NCBI RefSeq assembly: GCF_000238775.2
Contig: NZ_AFEJ02000003.1
Location: 124,001-188,000 of the forward strand
Source: Acaryochloris sp. CCMEE 5410
GTDB lineage: Bacteria; Cyanobacteriota; Cyanobacteriia; Thermosynechococcales; Thermosynechococcaceae
DNA length: 64,000 nucleotides
Direction: 5' to 3'
The stretch's first letter is position 1. Each line of letters opens with the position of its first letter. The notes under the pieces were generated by a model. It was given only the letters and a program-made list of their open reading frames with translations. It did no database searches and was not told the origin of the DNA. Of the stretch, positions 53,824-63,294 are shown piece by piece. A program made the translations under genes and the position numbers.

Positions 53824-55797
53824 TTATTTCCAAAAGTAACCTGTTTGGACTTGAGTTTGCTTCATTTTTGCGTCGTAATGGAGCAAATATTCACGGCTGA
53901 TCGCCTTGTTTTTCCTCAGTTCCTTGATTTCGGGTTTGCCAATTTCAGTGTCTGTAGAGAGTAGTAAAACTTGATGACTGGCTTGCGGGAAATATCGTTT
54001 CACGATGTTTTTGCGATGGGAGGAATCGAGTCGGCCTAGAGGGGTGTCGATGGCTATAGGCAGTTGTCGCCCCGATGCCTGAGCCAATCCCCATAAAAGC
54101 GCAATGGCTAAAAGCTGTTTTTCCCCAGCAGAGAGCCGATGTTTAGGCACGGACTGTCCCGTTTGGTCAAAAAGAGACAAAGTGAATGCCTCAGTATCGA
54201 TTTCGACTCGATGCACTAGATTCGACTTGTGCAATAGATGTAAAAAGCATTGAGTAACAAGGGTTTCGAGCTGGTTCAGCTTTTGTAGCTTCAACCGTTG
54301 CTTAAAGATCTGCAGCTTTTCCTGCACCGTTGAAATGGACTTAAGAATATGCTCATCATCGAGCTGCTCAAGAGTCGTTTGGCTGTAGGACAGTAACTCT
54401 TTCTTGATTTGAGCGATTTTCTGAGTAATTTTGTCGTATTCACGCTGAGTTTGCTCATGTTTTACTGTGAGCTTTGCTACCTTATTCTGGGCTTCGGTTA
54501 CCTGCTGCGATAGCTTCTCATAGGTTTCGGGAGAGGCTGCAGTAGCCATATAGCGTTCAGCGGTTTCGGCGGTCTCTTCAATGGCCTGTAGAGCATTGAG
54601 ACGTTCCTGGACGAGTTGCTGTTGAGCGGGTAATGAATGATTCAGGATTTGAGTAAGCTGATGGAGATGATCTGCTGTGGCATTAAGCCATGGCTGAGTT
54701 TGGGGATGTGTCCAGTCTTCATCTTCTTGATCAAGGAAGTTACGAATTTTCTGAACTTTGGTCTGATCAATCTGTAGGGTTTCAACAAAGCTCAGCAGAT
54801 GCTGATTGCGCTCTTGCAACAAATCCTTTGCCCCTTGAAATTGCTCGTATCGCACTTCAGTTTGAAGTTGTTCCTGCACATCTTGGAGGAGTGGTTGAAT
54901 CAGCGCTAAGGGTAAAACACCAGCAGCAAATTCCCGTAGCGCTCGCCGCTGCGCCTGTGCCTCGTCTTTTGCCTGTTGAAGTTGACGTTCCAATTGACTC
55001 CTTTCGGCAGCAATCTTGCCACCCTTAGCTAGAAAACGTTCTTGAGCTTCATTCAGATTTTTTTTCTCTTCATCCAGCTCAGAGTAGACGGAAGTGTTGT
55101 GCTTCTTGGCTGACAGGCGTTGGGCTTCTAGTTCCGCCAGCTTTTGTTCGATTGTTTCCAGCGTTTGACTTTCTTGATTACTGGAGATGGCTTTACTCTT
55201 TCGGGATGCCAAGATTCCTAAATCTGCCGATAGGCGGTCAGGGAGTTCTAAGCCTAGGAGCGAACGCATGGCCCCTACAACTACCGAAGGTAACTCATCC
55301 TGTTCGGCTAGTTCTTTTACCTGCTCTCCGTCAAATAGAAATAAATTGGCAATACCTAAGGGCAACAAGTCCTCAATGCGTTGGTCCCAAGTTTTCGTTA
55401 ATGCTGGATCTAGCTCTCCATCTACAAGGATGTCCAGTTTATCTCGACTACTTTTAGTGTCTTTTGTCCAGCTCCGACAGATCTGAAAAGTAGTGGGCTG
55501 AACTGCATTATTCAGAGTCAGCTGAAGTGATAGCTCAACTGCCGTGGGTTCCCCATTGGTTTGCTGATTGATAGTTTGAACCAGAAAATCTTTATAGGCC
55601 AGATTCCCCCGAGTGGAACAAGGAGCCCGATGCCCATAAAGTGCTAGGCGGATAGCATCCATAAGCGTGGTTTTGCCTCCACCGTTCATACCTCCAAACA
55701 AAATAATGGGTTGAGCACTGTCCAGAGGGGCTAAGTGAATGACCTGTCGTCCACGATAAGGACCAAAATTTTGGAGCACCAGTTCTTGAAAAATCAC
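53824..55797 (-). CDS. dndD: DNA sulfur-modification ATPase DndD
   Basis: A 657-residue SMC/Rad50-like ATPase. Walker A GGMNGGGKTTLMDAI near residue 35, long coiled-coil arms (about residues 200-490), then the ABC signature LSAGEKQLLAIALLW and Walker B IAIDTPLGRLD near 585. DndD powers or licenses DNA opening for sulfur exchange in the DndCDE complex. The start lies 5 bases after the dndC stop. All ATPase motifs are present. Confidence 0.95.
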   Translation of the reverse strand: MIFQELVLQNFGPYRGRQVIHLAPLDSAQPIILFGGMNGGGKTTLMDAIRLALYGHRAPCSTRGNLAYKDFLVQTINQQTNGEPTAVELSLQLTLNNAVQPTTFQICRSWTKDTKSSRDKLDILVDGELDPALTKTWDQRIEDLLPLGIANLFLFDGEQVKELAEQDELPSVVVGAMRSLLGLELPDRLSADLGILASRKSKAISSNQESQTLETIEQKLAELEAQRLSAKKHNTSVYSELDEEKKNLNEAQERFLAKGGKIAAERSQLERQLQQAKDEAQAQRRALREFAAGVLPLALIQPLLQDVQEQLQTEVRYEQFQGAKDLLQERNQHLLSFVETLQIDQTKVQKIRNFLDQEDEDWTHPQTQPWLNATADHLHQLTQILNHSLPAQQQLVQERLNALQAIEETAETAERYMATAASPETYEKLSQQVTEAQNKVAKLTVKHEQTQREYDKITQKIAQIKKELLSYSQTTLEQLDDEHILKSISTVQEKLQIFKQRLKLQKLNQLETLVTQCFLHLLHKSNLVHRVEIDTEAFTLSLFDQTGQSVPKHRLSAGEKQLLAIALLWGLAQASGRQLPIAIDTPLGRLDSSHRKNIVKRYFPQASHQVLLLSTDTEIGKPEIKELRKNKAISREYLLHYDAKMKQTQVQTGYFWK

Positions 55798-55802
55798 AGG
55801 AG

Positions 55803-57452
55803 CTACTTCCTCTCACCAAATTTCAGATTAGCCCAAGACTCAGATTGATTGTCGGCGCTAGGGTCTACATTGTGTGCATGGGTACTCTCTTCTAAAGAAT
55901 TTGAGTTAGAGTTGCCCACTTCTCCTTGGGAAAAAAGTTTTTTAAGGGTTTCTGCTTCACCAGCGCTTGCTGCCTGCTGAATACGACGACGGTTATGAGC
56001 ATATGCCATCGCCTCATCCCTTTCGCGAGAGCTGGTAGTAAAGGGCTTTTCTAGAGCGTCAATGATGCCTTTACGACGGGACATAGTTTGATACTGCCGC
56101 TCGATGTCCAGCAATCGAGCAATCAATTCAAACTGCATCGAGTTGTCGCAAATTTCTTCTAAAGTGCTCCATTCGTCTTCGCCCAGAAGAGAATTACCGC
56201 TGTTCGGGCGTGAATCCTGGAAGGGTTCTCCGGTAATAGTTTCATATATTAGCGGCAGTGAATCATCAAATTCATGGAACTCTTCTAGCCAGATGCGGCG
56301 TATTTCGCTGAGTTCATCATCCGTTATGAGTTCAATATCTTGCATGGCTTCAGGAGCGTTGCGTCGAGCCGCAGCCTGAGTGGAAAGAACTCGCCGGAGC
56401 CATTCTTCACGCCAATGCTTCGTGTAAGGTCCTGGTATATTGACAACTTCAGTTGTACCTGAATCTTGAGCTGCCCGCTCATACAATTGAACATGCCCCT
56501 GCCTGCGTCTAAAGTCTCGCCTATCATGGTCGTTCTCTACGTCTAGCTCATTGCGAAGATTGAGCAAGGGTTGCATCCACTCCTTTTCAGCATCATTCTG
56601 AATCATGGCTTCCATTGATTTATCTTTGGAAACCAGGGTGCAGACCCAACAGCCAAATCGAGAACTGCCGCAACTTGGGGTTGATGTGTCAATGACAAGG
56701 GGGCATTCATTGTCTGCAGTTGCCCCTCGATACATGGTGAATAGTTCTTTATTGCTATTACCCCAAGGATTGGGCCACTGCATAAGATACATCCAAACCT
56801 CATCCGTGCGCCAATCTTCAATAGGAGTGTAAATAAGAGAATTAGGGCGACTGGGGTTGTAGTTGAGGTGAGAAAACACACGCCATTTACGGTGTTCTGC
56901 CATTAAAGCTGAACGACTAGCACTTTCGGCTTTGCGAGTACCCAGCACTAGAATGACTTCGCCACTTTCTCGAATCTTCTCACGAATGTAGTTGTCGGAG
57001 GGGCGGATTTTGAGGCGTTCTGTGCACCAGCGAAAGCCTTGGCGCGGAGCAGGATAACCTTTGCCAATGAGATTGACCCAAAAGGTGTCTTTAACCGCTG
57101 GTTTGAGGAGTACCGGTTTGACAGGCATATTCTGAGCTTGGGCTGCTTTTAGCATTTGATCGAGAGATTTGCTGACCCAAGCAGCAACGACAGGGTTCTC
57201 AACCAGAGTGTCTGTGGTGATAACGTGAACGGTTTTTGTGCGCTTTTCTAGGGGGAGTGCGGCGATGGCATTCCAAACCAGCTGCAAGATCACTGTTGAA
57301 TCTTTCCCGCCTGAATAGCCGATAATCCAGGGTAGAGCGTCCTGGGTATAGAGTTGCTGAATTTCAGCAGTTAATGCCTGAATATCTTCGATCAGGTTGG
57401 AGACATTTCTTTGAGTGCTATTAGTAATGTTGGACGAGTTCGCTTCAATCAT
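55803..57452 (-). CDS. dndC: DNA sulfur-modification sulfurtransferase DndC
   Basis: A 549-residue PAPS-reductase-type enzyme. The PP-loop SGGKDS is at residues 47-52 for ATP binding, and Fe-S cluster cysteines include GFRWC near 143 and the CGSSRFGCWVC group near 262-272. It activates the DNA phosphate and receives sulfur from DndA. The ATG at 57452 is preceded by AGGG at the right distance. A TACG-N10-CGTA palindrome (57473-57490) lies between it and dndB. It is complete, unlike its paralogue at 52255-53441. Confidence 0.95.
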   Translation of the reverse strand: MIEANSSNITNSTQRNVSNLIEDIQALTAEIQQLYTQDALPWIIGYSGGKDSTVILQLVWNAIAALPLEKRTKTVHVITTDTLVENPVVAAWVSKSLDQMLKAAQAQNMPVKPVLLKPAVKDTFWVNLIGKGYPAPRQGFRWCTERLKIRPSDNYIREKIRESGEVILVLGTRKAESASRSALMAEHRKWRVFSHLNYNPSRPNSLIYTPIEDWRTDEVWMYLMQWPNPWGNSNKELFTMYRGATADNECPLVIDTSTPSCGSSRFGCWVCTLVSKDKSMEAMIQNDAEKEWMQPLLNLRNELDVENDHDRRDFRRRQGHVQLYERAAQDSGTTEVVNIPGPYTKHWREEWLRRVLSTQAAARRNAPEAMQDIELITDDELSEIRRIWLEEFHEFDDSLPLIYETITGEPFQDSRPNSGNSLLGEDEWSTLEEICDNSMQFELIARLLDIERQYQTMSRRKGIIDALEKPFTTSSRERDEAMAYAHNRRRIQQAASAGEAETLKKLFSQGEVGNSNSNSLEESTHAHNVDPSADNQSESWANLKFGERK

Positions 57453-57472
57453 AAATATCCCTAGAGTGCGAG

Positions 57473-57490
57473 TACGTTTTTAATTACGTA
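57473..57490. promoter_or_regulatory. TACG-N10-CGTA palindrome, likely DndB operator for dndCDE
   Basis: TACG at 57473-57476 and CGTA at 57487-57490 are separated by 10 bases, 21 bases upstream of the dndC start. As I recall, DndB/DptB of Salmonella represses dnd genes by binding a TACG-N10-CGTA element; I cannot check this here. The element overlaps TACGTACAGTC (57485-57495), which recurs as TACGTACTGTC at 58739-58749 upstream of dndB. Confidence 0.6.
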
Positions 57491-57510
57491 CAGTCAGTAA
57501 TACATCAAGA

Positions 57511-58590
57511 TTATCTTCCTGCTAAAGCATGGACTCGCTCTAAGTTTTCCTCCTCCGTAGTTAGAGGCAATCCTAACGCCTTCTTCACATAGGCTGTTAA
57601 GAAATTTATACTGGCTCTAGATTTTGAGAGCCGACCCGCAGACATAATGCGCCCTTCCCAATCTGGATTAGAGCGACGCCAATCAATTTTTCGTAATCCT
57701 CTAAGCAGCTCTGCCCAGTCTCCATCAGGATAAATCGTAGTTAATGCTGCACCTGCGCCCCCCAGTCCTGCCAAGGTAACGGCATGGCTATGCACATATT
57801 CTCGGCGAATTTCCCCTGCACTGACTTCTTTGAGCATTACCTGATGCCAATCCAAAATATTTTGGCTCACAGCAGCCCAGAAGCGGGTTGCAAGATTGAT
57901 TTTTGCCTCAAGCTCAACCTCTTTGTGGTTCACAAGTAAATGTTGAGTGGCGCTGTAGATAGAACTCAGGGTGAAAAGCTTGCTAGAGCGAACAGGAAGA
58001 TTGCTCCGTTCAGTGCTAGTAAGTTTGCTAAAAACCGGAACTCGTTTGACGACCTCTTTAGAAAGGATTGCCTTCTGATCCCGATAATCGTAAAGGATAT
58101 TCAAGGAAGCGTCAGGCCGTGAAGCATAACGGTTTAGATCTGTGAACATCTGCTGCGAACGTTTAAGCCCTAGATCGCGGAAAAAGACGACCGCAATGGT
58201 CTCATCCCCTAGCTCAGGGTTATCCTTTAAAGCTTGTTCAAAGGCTGCGCGGCGGTGTTGACCGTCATTGATTACAAACCGAGCATCCATTGGAATCTTT
58301 AGTTGTCCAATGTCCTCTCCAGCAAGGGCTTCAAAGTTGATGCTGGAGTTCACAGAGACAGTGATTGCTGAAAATACATAGTCCTTAGGGTTGTCGAGGA
58401 TATAGCGAGCAATGTCTGGAACTCTGTGTTTATTAAGGATTCGCTGCGATCTCATCTCAGCTGGAATTTCCTCGTCATCAAACGAGAAAAGTTTGGGAAT
58501 CAGCCTTACCGGACACATCGAGACGTAGTACTCATGCCCAGCCTGAATACCTCTTATAGCTGGAAAAACATACTCGAATGGTAGGGTCAT
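57511..58590 (-). CDS. dndB: DNA phosphorothioation regulator DndB (DGQHR family)
   Basis: A 359-residue protein from ATG 58590 (MTLPFEYVFPAIRGIQAGHEYYVSM); an in-frame GTG at 58644 would add 18 residues but has no ribosome-binding site. It carries the family hallmark NDGQHRRAAFEQA (near residue 111), similar to ParB/Srx-like NTPase folds, and FTDLNRYASRPDASL. DndB is not needed for sulfur incorporation; it is described as a negative regulator of dnd transcription. It is first in the minus-strand dndB-C-D-E order, with 58 bp to dndC including the palindrome, so dndCDE may have its own promoter. Confidence 0.92.
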   Translation of the reverse strand: MTLPFEYVFPAIRGIQAGHEYYVSMCPVRLIPKLFSFDDEEIPAEMRSQRILNKHRVPDIARYILDNPKDYVFSAITVSVNSSINFEALAGEDIGQLKIPMDARFVINDGQHRRAAFEQALKDNPELGDETIAVVFFRDLGLKRSQQMFTDLNRYASRPDASLNILYDYRDQKAILSKEVVKRVPVFSKLTSTERSNLPVRSSKLFTLSSIYSATQHLLVNHKEVELEAKINLATRFWAAVSQNILDWHQVMLKEVSAGEIRREYVHSHAVTLAGLGGAGAALTTIYPDGDWAELLRGLRKIDWRRSNPDWEGRIMSAGRLSKSRASINFLTAYVKKALGLPLTTEEENLERVHALAGR

Positions 58591-58856
58591 AGCTTTAGAA
58601 GCCTGAAAATGGAATAAAGAAAATTGCGCAGGACAATTAAACACAGGAATATCACTTTTTACGTAATATTCTGATTAGATTACAAGCAATCTTAAGGCAC
58701 GTATGTAAAAAATAGCAAACATTATGCTATTTTTTACATACGTACTGTCTACGAACAGCCTATCTAAAGAGCCAGTGTCTTACTGATGCTTTGGCGTGTT
58801 GATATGTGTTCCGCTAAGCTTGAGCATGTACTCATAAAGTTTGGCGAGGCTAAGCT
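58591..58856. promoter_or_regulatory. Divergent control region dndB / GHKL ATPase with 19-bp hairpin
   Basis: A perfect inverted repeat of 19 bp (58699-58717 and 58725-58743, arms ACGTATGTAAAAAATAGCA and complement, loop AACATTA) dominates this 266-bp gap. TACGTACTGTC at 58739-58749 overlaps its right arm and is shared, with one mismatch, with the dndC operator region; a second TACGAAC follows at 58750. A TTACGTAA palindrome lies at 58659-58666. The hairpin could be a DndB or other repressor site acting on both divergent genes. Confidence 0.6.
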
Positions 58857-60656
58857 GTGGTTGCTTTCTTAGAAGAAGTGGATTTTCTTAAACAAGAAGT
58901 TGAGGAAGAAATCCGACTGGAAGCAGAGAATTTACTCTCTAGCTACAGTCAATTCCACGATGTTTTAGCCGAAAGTCTTCAAAACGCTGTCGATTCAGTA
59001 GATGATAGATACCATCAAGAACCTACAACGGCAGTCGCAAAAATATCACTAAAATTTGATATTCCTAAGCGGACTATTACTGTCACTGATACGGGTACAG
59101 GAATGCCTTGGTCAGTACTTAAAAATGCATTAAAGCCAAACGTAACATACAAGAGAGTCTCTAAATCTTCAGGAAAGCAGCGTCGTTCTAGAGGCGAAAA
59201 GGGAGTTGGTTTTTCTTTTTTAACATTTACTTCAAATCGTATAAGAGTAAAAACTTGCAATGGTACTGAAACAATTGAAGTTGTTGTAGAAGGAGCACAT
59301 GACTATGTAAAGGGTATAACTGGGGAACGCCCAATGCTCAAACCTATGAATTCTACGCCAGATGGAGTTAGCCGCGAACTTGGCTCTACAAAATATACAG
59401 TACTTGAGATGACTGATGTTTCCACAGTTGACTACTGTGATCGAGATATTTTTGATATATCACTACCAGAGTTAATGTGGACATTAAGAACGAGAACCGC
59501 AGTGGGTAATACAGATCCAGTCGTTTCTAATAGAACTCCTGAGCCTGAAATCGAAATTACGCTTCAGTATATTTCTGTGGAAGGAGAAGAAACAATAAAA
59601 CAAGTCCCATACTGCTATGAATCTCCTGAGGAATTAATCTCAGAACAAAGCAAAATCTCTTTTGAAAAGTTTCAAGATTATGTAGAGAAGAGAAAGCTAC
59701 ATCTAGCAAGAGGGAAAGCCCTAGTCTACAGAAATACGTTAACTACAGCAAGTGGGCGTTCTATTCATTGCTATTCATTTTCGATGGCTCCTAAAGCCTT
59801 TGACGATCTCACGAGTGACATGAGTTCTGAAGAAGGCTGGTCACCACCCAGCTGGGTAGGAATTCATATTGCAACTCGTGGAATGCCAACTGGAATATTT
59901 ATTGAACCCCCTATAACTGGCTCTGCTTTCTATTGGCGTCGTGTTTTTATGCTACTTCAAGACGATGAAATGAATTTTGACGTAGGTAGAAAAACACTAA
60001 GAGGAAGAGCTAAGCCGATGATGCAAGATATTTCCAAAACCATATGGAAGGACATTCTTGGTTATCTTCAATCTCTCACACCAGCAGATCCTGAAGCAGT
60101 TACTAGAAGGAAGCAAGGCAAACTACAATTATTGTTTCAGAAAGCTCATGAGTGGAAAGACCTAAACTTCGGCGCGATTCAATATAAAAAGGAGCCACAG
60201 CGAGAGCAAATGGTCGTGGCATTGTTTTATGAGTTGGTTGGAGCTAATATCTTAAAAGGCTATCAAACTCTCAGAAATAACACTATTGATCAGTATGATG
60301 CTTTTATTTATTACTCAATACCGAAAAAGCATATTGGTAAGTTTCAAGCAAATAGTATAAGAGAAGAATTATTAGAAGATCAAATAATCATTGAATTTAA
60401 GCATAAAGCTGAAGATATTTTAAGAGATATACTAGATAATAAGAAGACATATCAAGATATAAATCTTCTTGTTTGCTGGAAGTTAAATAAGAGTAAATTT
60501 GAAAAGAATAATATAGATGTTGAACTAGTGCCAGAGGAATCAGTTTATTATTTTGGTTCAACTCACATTCTTTACTTTCCAGGTATATATCAGGCGGGAG
60601 AAAGTCTAACAGTGATAGAGCTTAAAACATTTCTAGATCGAACTCGCCCTTCTTAA
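58857..60656 (+). CDS. GHKL (Hsp90/MORC-type) ATPase beside the dnd genes
   Basis: A 599-residue protein starting at GTG 58857, with GCGAGG about 8 bases upstream. A GHKL ATP-binding domain occupies residues about 20-200: N-box ESLQNAVDSVDDRY, G1 DTGTGM, G2 GEKGVGFSFLTF. The rest has no motif I recognise; residues 300-480 are rich in charged and aromatic residues and the C-terminus is Lys-rich and AT-rich in codon use. It diverges from dndB and converges with the helicase operon, so it sits inside the dnd locus. It is not one of the classical Dnd proteins (A-E, F-H). It could be a phosphorothioate-linked effector or an independent defence ATPase. Confidence 0.7.
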   Translation: MVAFLEEVDFLKQEVEEEIRLEAENLLSSYSQFHDVLAESLQNAVDSVDDRYHQEPTTAVAKISLKFDIPKRTITVTDTGTGMPWSVLKNALKPNVTYKRVSKSSGKQRRSRGEKGVGFSFLTFTSNRIRVKTCNGTETIEVVVEGAHDYVKGITGERPMLKPMNSTPDGVSRELGSTKYTVLEMTDVSTVDYCDRDIFDISLPELMWTLRTRTAVGNTDPVVSNRTPEPEIEITLQYISVEGEETIKQVPYCYESPEELISEQSKISFEKFQDYVEKRKLHLARGKALVYRNTLTTASGRSIHCYSFSMAPKAFDDLTSDMSSEEGWSPPSWVGIHIATRGMPTGIFIEPPITGSAFYWRRVFMLLQDDEMNFDVGRKTLRGRAKPMMQDISKTIWKDILGYLQSLTPADPEAVTRRKQGKLQLLFQKAHEWKDLNFGAIQYKKEPQREQMVVALFYELVGANILKGYQTLRNNTIDQYDAFIYYSIPKKHIGKFQANSIREELLEDQIIIEFKHKAEDILRDILDNKKTYQDINLLVCWKLNKSKFEKNNIDVELVPEESVYYFGSTHILYFPGIYQAGESLTVIELKTFLDRTRPS

Positions 60657-60757
60657 AAAGAGTTTTATTCTGTTGACTAAGTATTTCAATAGTAGAGAAT
60701 TGAATATGCTCAAATTATCTGGTTCCTGAAGTTAATTATTAAGTTGCCTGCTTAAAC

Positions 60758-61159
60758 CTAACTGATTTCTGAACGAATTTTGTCCTGTATTTGTATAGAT
60801 GTCTTGCCAGTCCATTGGGTTTGTAAACTGGCCAAGCCAACTTCAGCATATCTTGATATCAAGTCCATTAATTGCTGAGAATCGCCAGGTTCGGGTTGAC
60901 CATTTCGCTTCTGAAGTGAATGAAGACTAGCCTCCAACGCTAAGCGCACTTCATCATCCAAAGTGCTAACTTCCTCCAAGTCACTGCGATCTATCATTTT
61001 TATATCTGAGATATCAAGATTGTTTTTCATAGCATAAGCTGCTGCAAAGGCATAAGCATCAATTTGTCTGCCAAAAACAGCACGCTCTTTCAAATACTGC
61101 AAAAAAGACTTAGCTTCAGAACTCGGTCGAAACTTTTGTCTCGGATTAAATCTCATCAT
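60758..61159 (-). CDS. 133-residue partner of the helicase/SMC operon
   Basis: An unrecognised soluble protein of 133 residues, mostly helical, with a basic N-terminus (MMRFNPRQKFRP) and the segment GRQIDAYAFAAAYAMKNNLDIS, then an acidic stretch. Its start overlaps the stop of the SMC-like ATPase gene by 4 bases (ATGA type), so it is the last member of a four-gene coupled unit. By position and size it may correspond to one of the small subunits of the Pbe-type phosphorothioation-linked system, which I cannot confirm. The first part resembles small proteins annotated as dnd-associated. Confidence 0.6.
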   Translation of the reverse strand: MMRFNPRQKFRPSSEAKSFLQYLKERAVFGRQIDAYAFAAAYAMKNNLDISDIKMIDRSDLEEVSTLDDEVRLALEASLHSLQKRNGQPEPGDSQQLMDLISRYAEVGLASLQTQWTGKTSIQIQDKIRSEIS

Positions 61160-63087
61160 GCGGCAGCTCTCACAGTCGAAGAATCCTCAGTAGCCCCTAA
61201 ACGTTTTATTATAAGAATTTCAGCAACCTCACTACGAATGGTACTGAGTAAATCACGTGGGAAATCTCGATCCGTTGCTAAGACAATAACCTGAGAAGGT
61301 AAATCTGGTAGTGAGGCAACCAAATTTTCTTGATGTGCAACGTCCAAATGACCAAATGGTGTATCCATTACAAAAGGGGCAGCAGTTCCTGAAGCTAAGT
61401 TCAAGCCAGTGATAAACGAAAAAGCGAGTGCTTCTTTTTCACCCGCACTTAATGTTTCAGGTTTTAGCACATCTCCTGCTGCGTTTTTCAGTCCTAAGGA
61501 ATAGTCTGGTTTGATGACAACCCCAACATATTCATCAGGCTTATTGGTAACGCGCTGGTGAATTTCAGAAGTAATCTGCTCAATAGTTGCCTTCCTTTCC
61601 TCGATACGCCACTCGATAAGTTCTTTTGCTGCATGTTGCAAACCCCTTGCTAGCTGGGATTGTCGCACCAGGGTATCACTTTCGCTGCGGCGGCTGACGT
61701 ACTTTTCACGCTTACGTCGTAGCTGCTCTTCCTCTTGCAAAAGGCGCTCTAGGGTTTTGCTATTTCGCTCAGTTGCTTCTTTTTTTTCCTTGATAGTATA
61801 TTCTGTTTCAATAACTTGTCGCCAAATCTCCTTGGATTTTTCAAAATCTAAATCACCTGTTTCTTCCTTGAGACGAGTGATAGTTTGTCGAATTTCTTGT
61901 AAATTGTCCCGTAATCCATCTCGTTCGAGACAAAGTTTCTCTAAATCAGGCAACTCGAAGCTGGCAAGGTTTTCGAGTTCCATGCGTAAGCTATCTTGCC
62001 GAAGTGCATCCATACCGATACTGCCGGATAGGTTACTTTTATCTATCTCTTGTTGAATATGAGTTCGAGTATGGTCATCCATAGGACGCCCACACAAACA
62101 CATATCAGCATTGAGTAGAGCCTTAAGTTGTGAAGCTGACCCTGCTCTTCGAGCGACTGTTACGGTATTGCGTTGCATCTCATCCGCAACTTCTCGGATA
62201 AGATCTGTCAGAAGTGGGATAGGGGACTGCCTTAATGCCTCTTCTATTTTTTCCTCTCGAATGCTGATGTCTTCGCGGAAACGAGACTCTTCGCGTTGTA
62301 GCCGCAGAATCTCATTCATCTTGGTTTGTAAGGCATCGATCTGACTTGCCTCTGACTGCAGTGATTCCAGAGTTTTTATAGCGGCCTGGTGCTGTTCTTG
62401 GTAAAACTGCAGTTGTTCTTCGACAGTCGTAATCTCCTCTTGCTTATCAATGATCTGAGTGTTGAGAGCTTTAAGTTCTTGATCATCAGAATCAAGATCG
62501 CTCAGCTTATCATCCAATAAACTCAACGCTTTTGACGCATCATCACGTAAATTCATTAGTTCTGGCAGCCCTAATGTGCGTTCAATTGACTCTTTGGTCT
62601 GTTGGTTATAAAAAGATTGCGCATAACGCTTAATTTCTAACCCATCAAAGAAGAAGAACTGACTACACGCTTCAGGTAAAAGGTTTTCAATTCGCTCTCT
62701 GGAATCCCCTTGCTCGACCCCATCAATGCGGTAGCTTGCTTCACTCACTCGGGCAGTGATTGATGTACCTTTAACAACTCGCTTTGCATGGCGGCTAATT
62801 TCATGAATCTTGGCATCTCGCTCAAAGGTCAATTGAGCAGATAATTCCAGATCTGGCTTTGTTCTAACTGCAACACGATTGAAGTAGTCTCGCAAGTTAG
62901 CAGTTGGAACTCCAGAGCTTCCATATAGACACCATTGAATACCCTCTAGGAGGGATGTTTTACCAAAACCGTTATTTCCAAATAGAATCCAAATTTTTTT
63001 TTGGTCTGGGTTACGAGGGAACTCGATATGCTCGTCTTGATAACAACGCCAGTTTTGCAACCGAATACTTCTCAACTCAAAAACCAT
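61156..63087 (-). CDS. DndD/Rad50-like SMC ATPase with zinc-hook-like motif
   Basis: A 643-residue ATPase distinct from DndD. Walker A GNNGFGKTSLLEGIQWCLYG near residue 36; long coiled coil with a CLCGRP motif near residue 330 that looks like half of a zinc hook; ABC signature LSAGEKEALAFSF near 550 and Walker B PFVMDTPFGHLD. It overlaps the preceding 66-residue gene by one base (TAATG) and the following gene by four. Such ATPases in dnd loci belong to the defence half, together with a helicase. It may sense or clamp DNA without phosphorothioates. All motifs are intact. Confidence 0.85.
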   Translation of the reverse strand: MVFELRSIRLQNWRCYQDEHIEFPRNPDQKKIWILFGNNGFGKTSLLEGIQWCLYGSSGVPTANLRDYFNRVAVRTKPDLELSAQLTFERDAKIHEISRHAKRVVKGTSITARVSEASYRIDGVEQGDSRERIENLLPEACSQFFFFDGLEIKRYAQSFYNQQTKESIERTLGLPELMNLRDDASKALSLLDDKLSDLDSDDQELKALNTQIIDKQEEITTVEEQLQFYQEQHQAAIKTLESLQSEASQIDALQTKMNEILRLQREESRFREDISIREEKIEEALRQSPIPLLTDLIREVADEMQRNTVTVARRAGSASQLKALLNADMCLCGRPMDDHTRTHIQQEIDKSNLSGSIGMDALRQDSLRMELENLASFELPDLEKLCLERDGLRDNLQEIRQTITRLKEETGDLDFEKSKEIWRQVIETEYTIKEKKEATERNSKTLERLLQEEEQLRRKREKYVSRRSESDTLVRQSQLARGLQHAAKELIEWRIEERKATIEQITSEIHQRVTNKPDEYVGVVIKPDYSLGLKNAAGDVLKPETLSAGEKEALAFSFITGLNLASGTAAPFVMDTPFGHLDVAHQENLVASLPDLPSQVIVLATDRDFPRDLLSTIRSEVAEILIIKRLGATEDSSTVRAAA

Positions 63088-63287
63088 TACTCATCCTCCT
63101 GTGAGGTAATTCCAGGATAAAGAGCTGCATAACGTTCAACCATGTTTAGTAGCTGCGTTTTTATTCCAGGACGATTCTTAAGTACTACCTTTTCTTGCTC
63201 AATGGCTATCGCTTCCCGAAGCATATTCTCGGGAATCTCATACATAACAGCAAGCTCATGTATTTTCTGGTTTAAGGTGTCGTCCAT
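63087..63287 (-). CDS. 66-residue protein between helicase and SMC ATPase
   Basis: From ATG 63287 (MDDTLNQKIHELAVMYEIP) with GAGG at the right distance; the longer frame from 63323 would overlap the helicase end. Helical, Glu/Lys-rich (LREAIAIEQEKVV), ends GITSQEDE. The start is 8 bases after the helicase stop and the stop overlaps the next start by a base, so it is a real coupled gene. No known motif; likely a small subunit or linker of the complex. Confidence 0.65.
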   Translation of the reverse strand: MDDTLNQKIHELAVMYEIPENMLREAIAIEQEKVVLKNRPGIKTQLLNMVERYAALYPGITSQEDE

Positions 63288-63294
63288 ACATACC

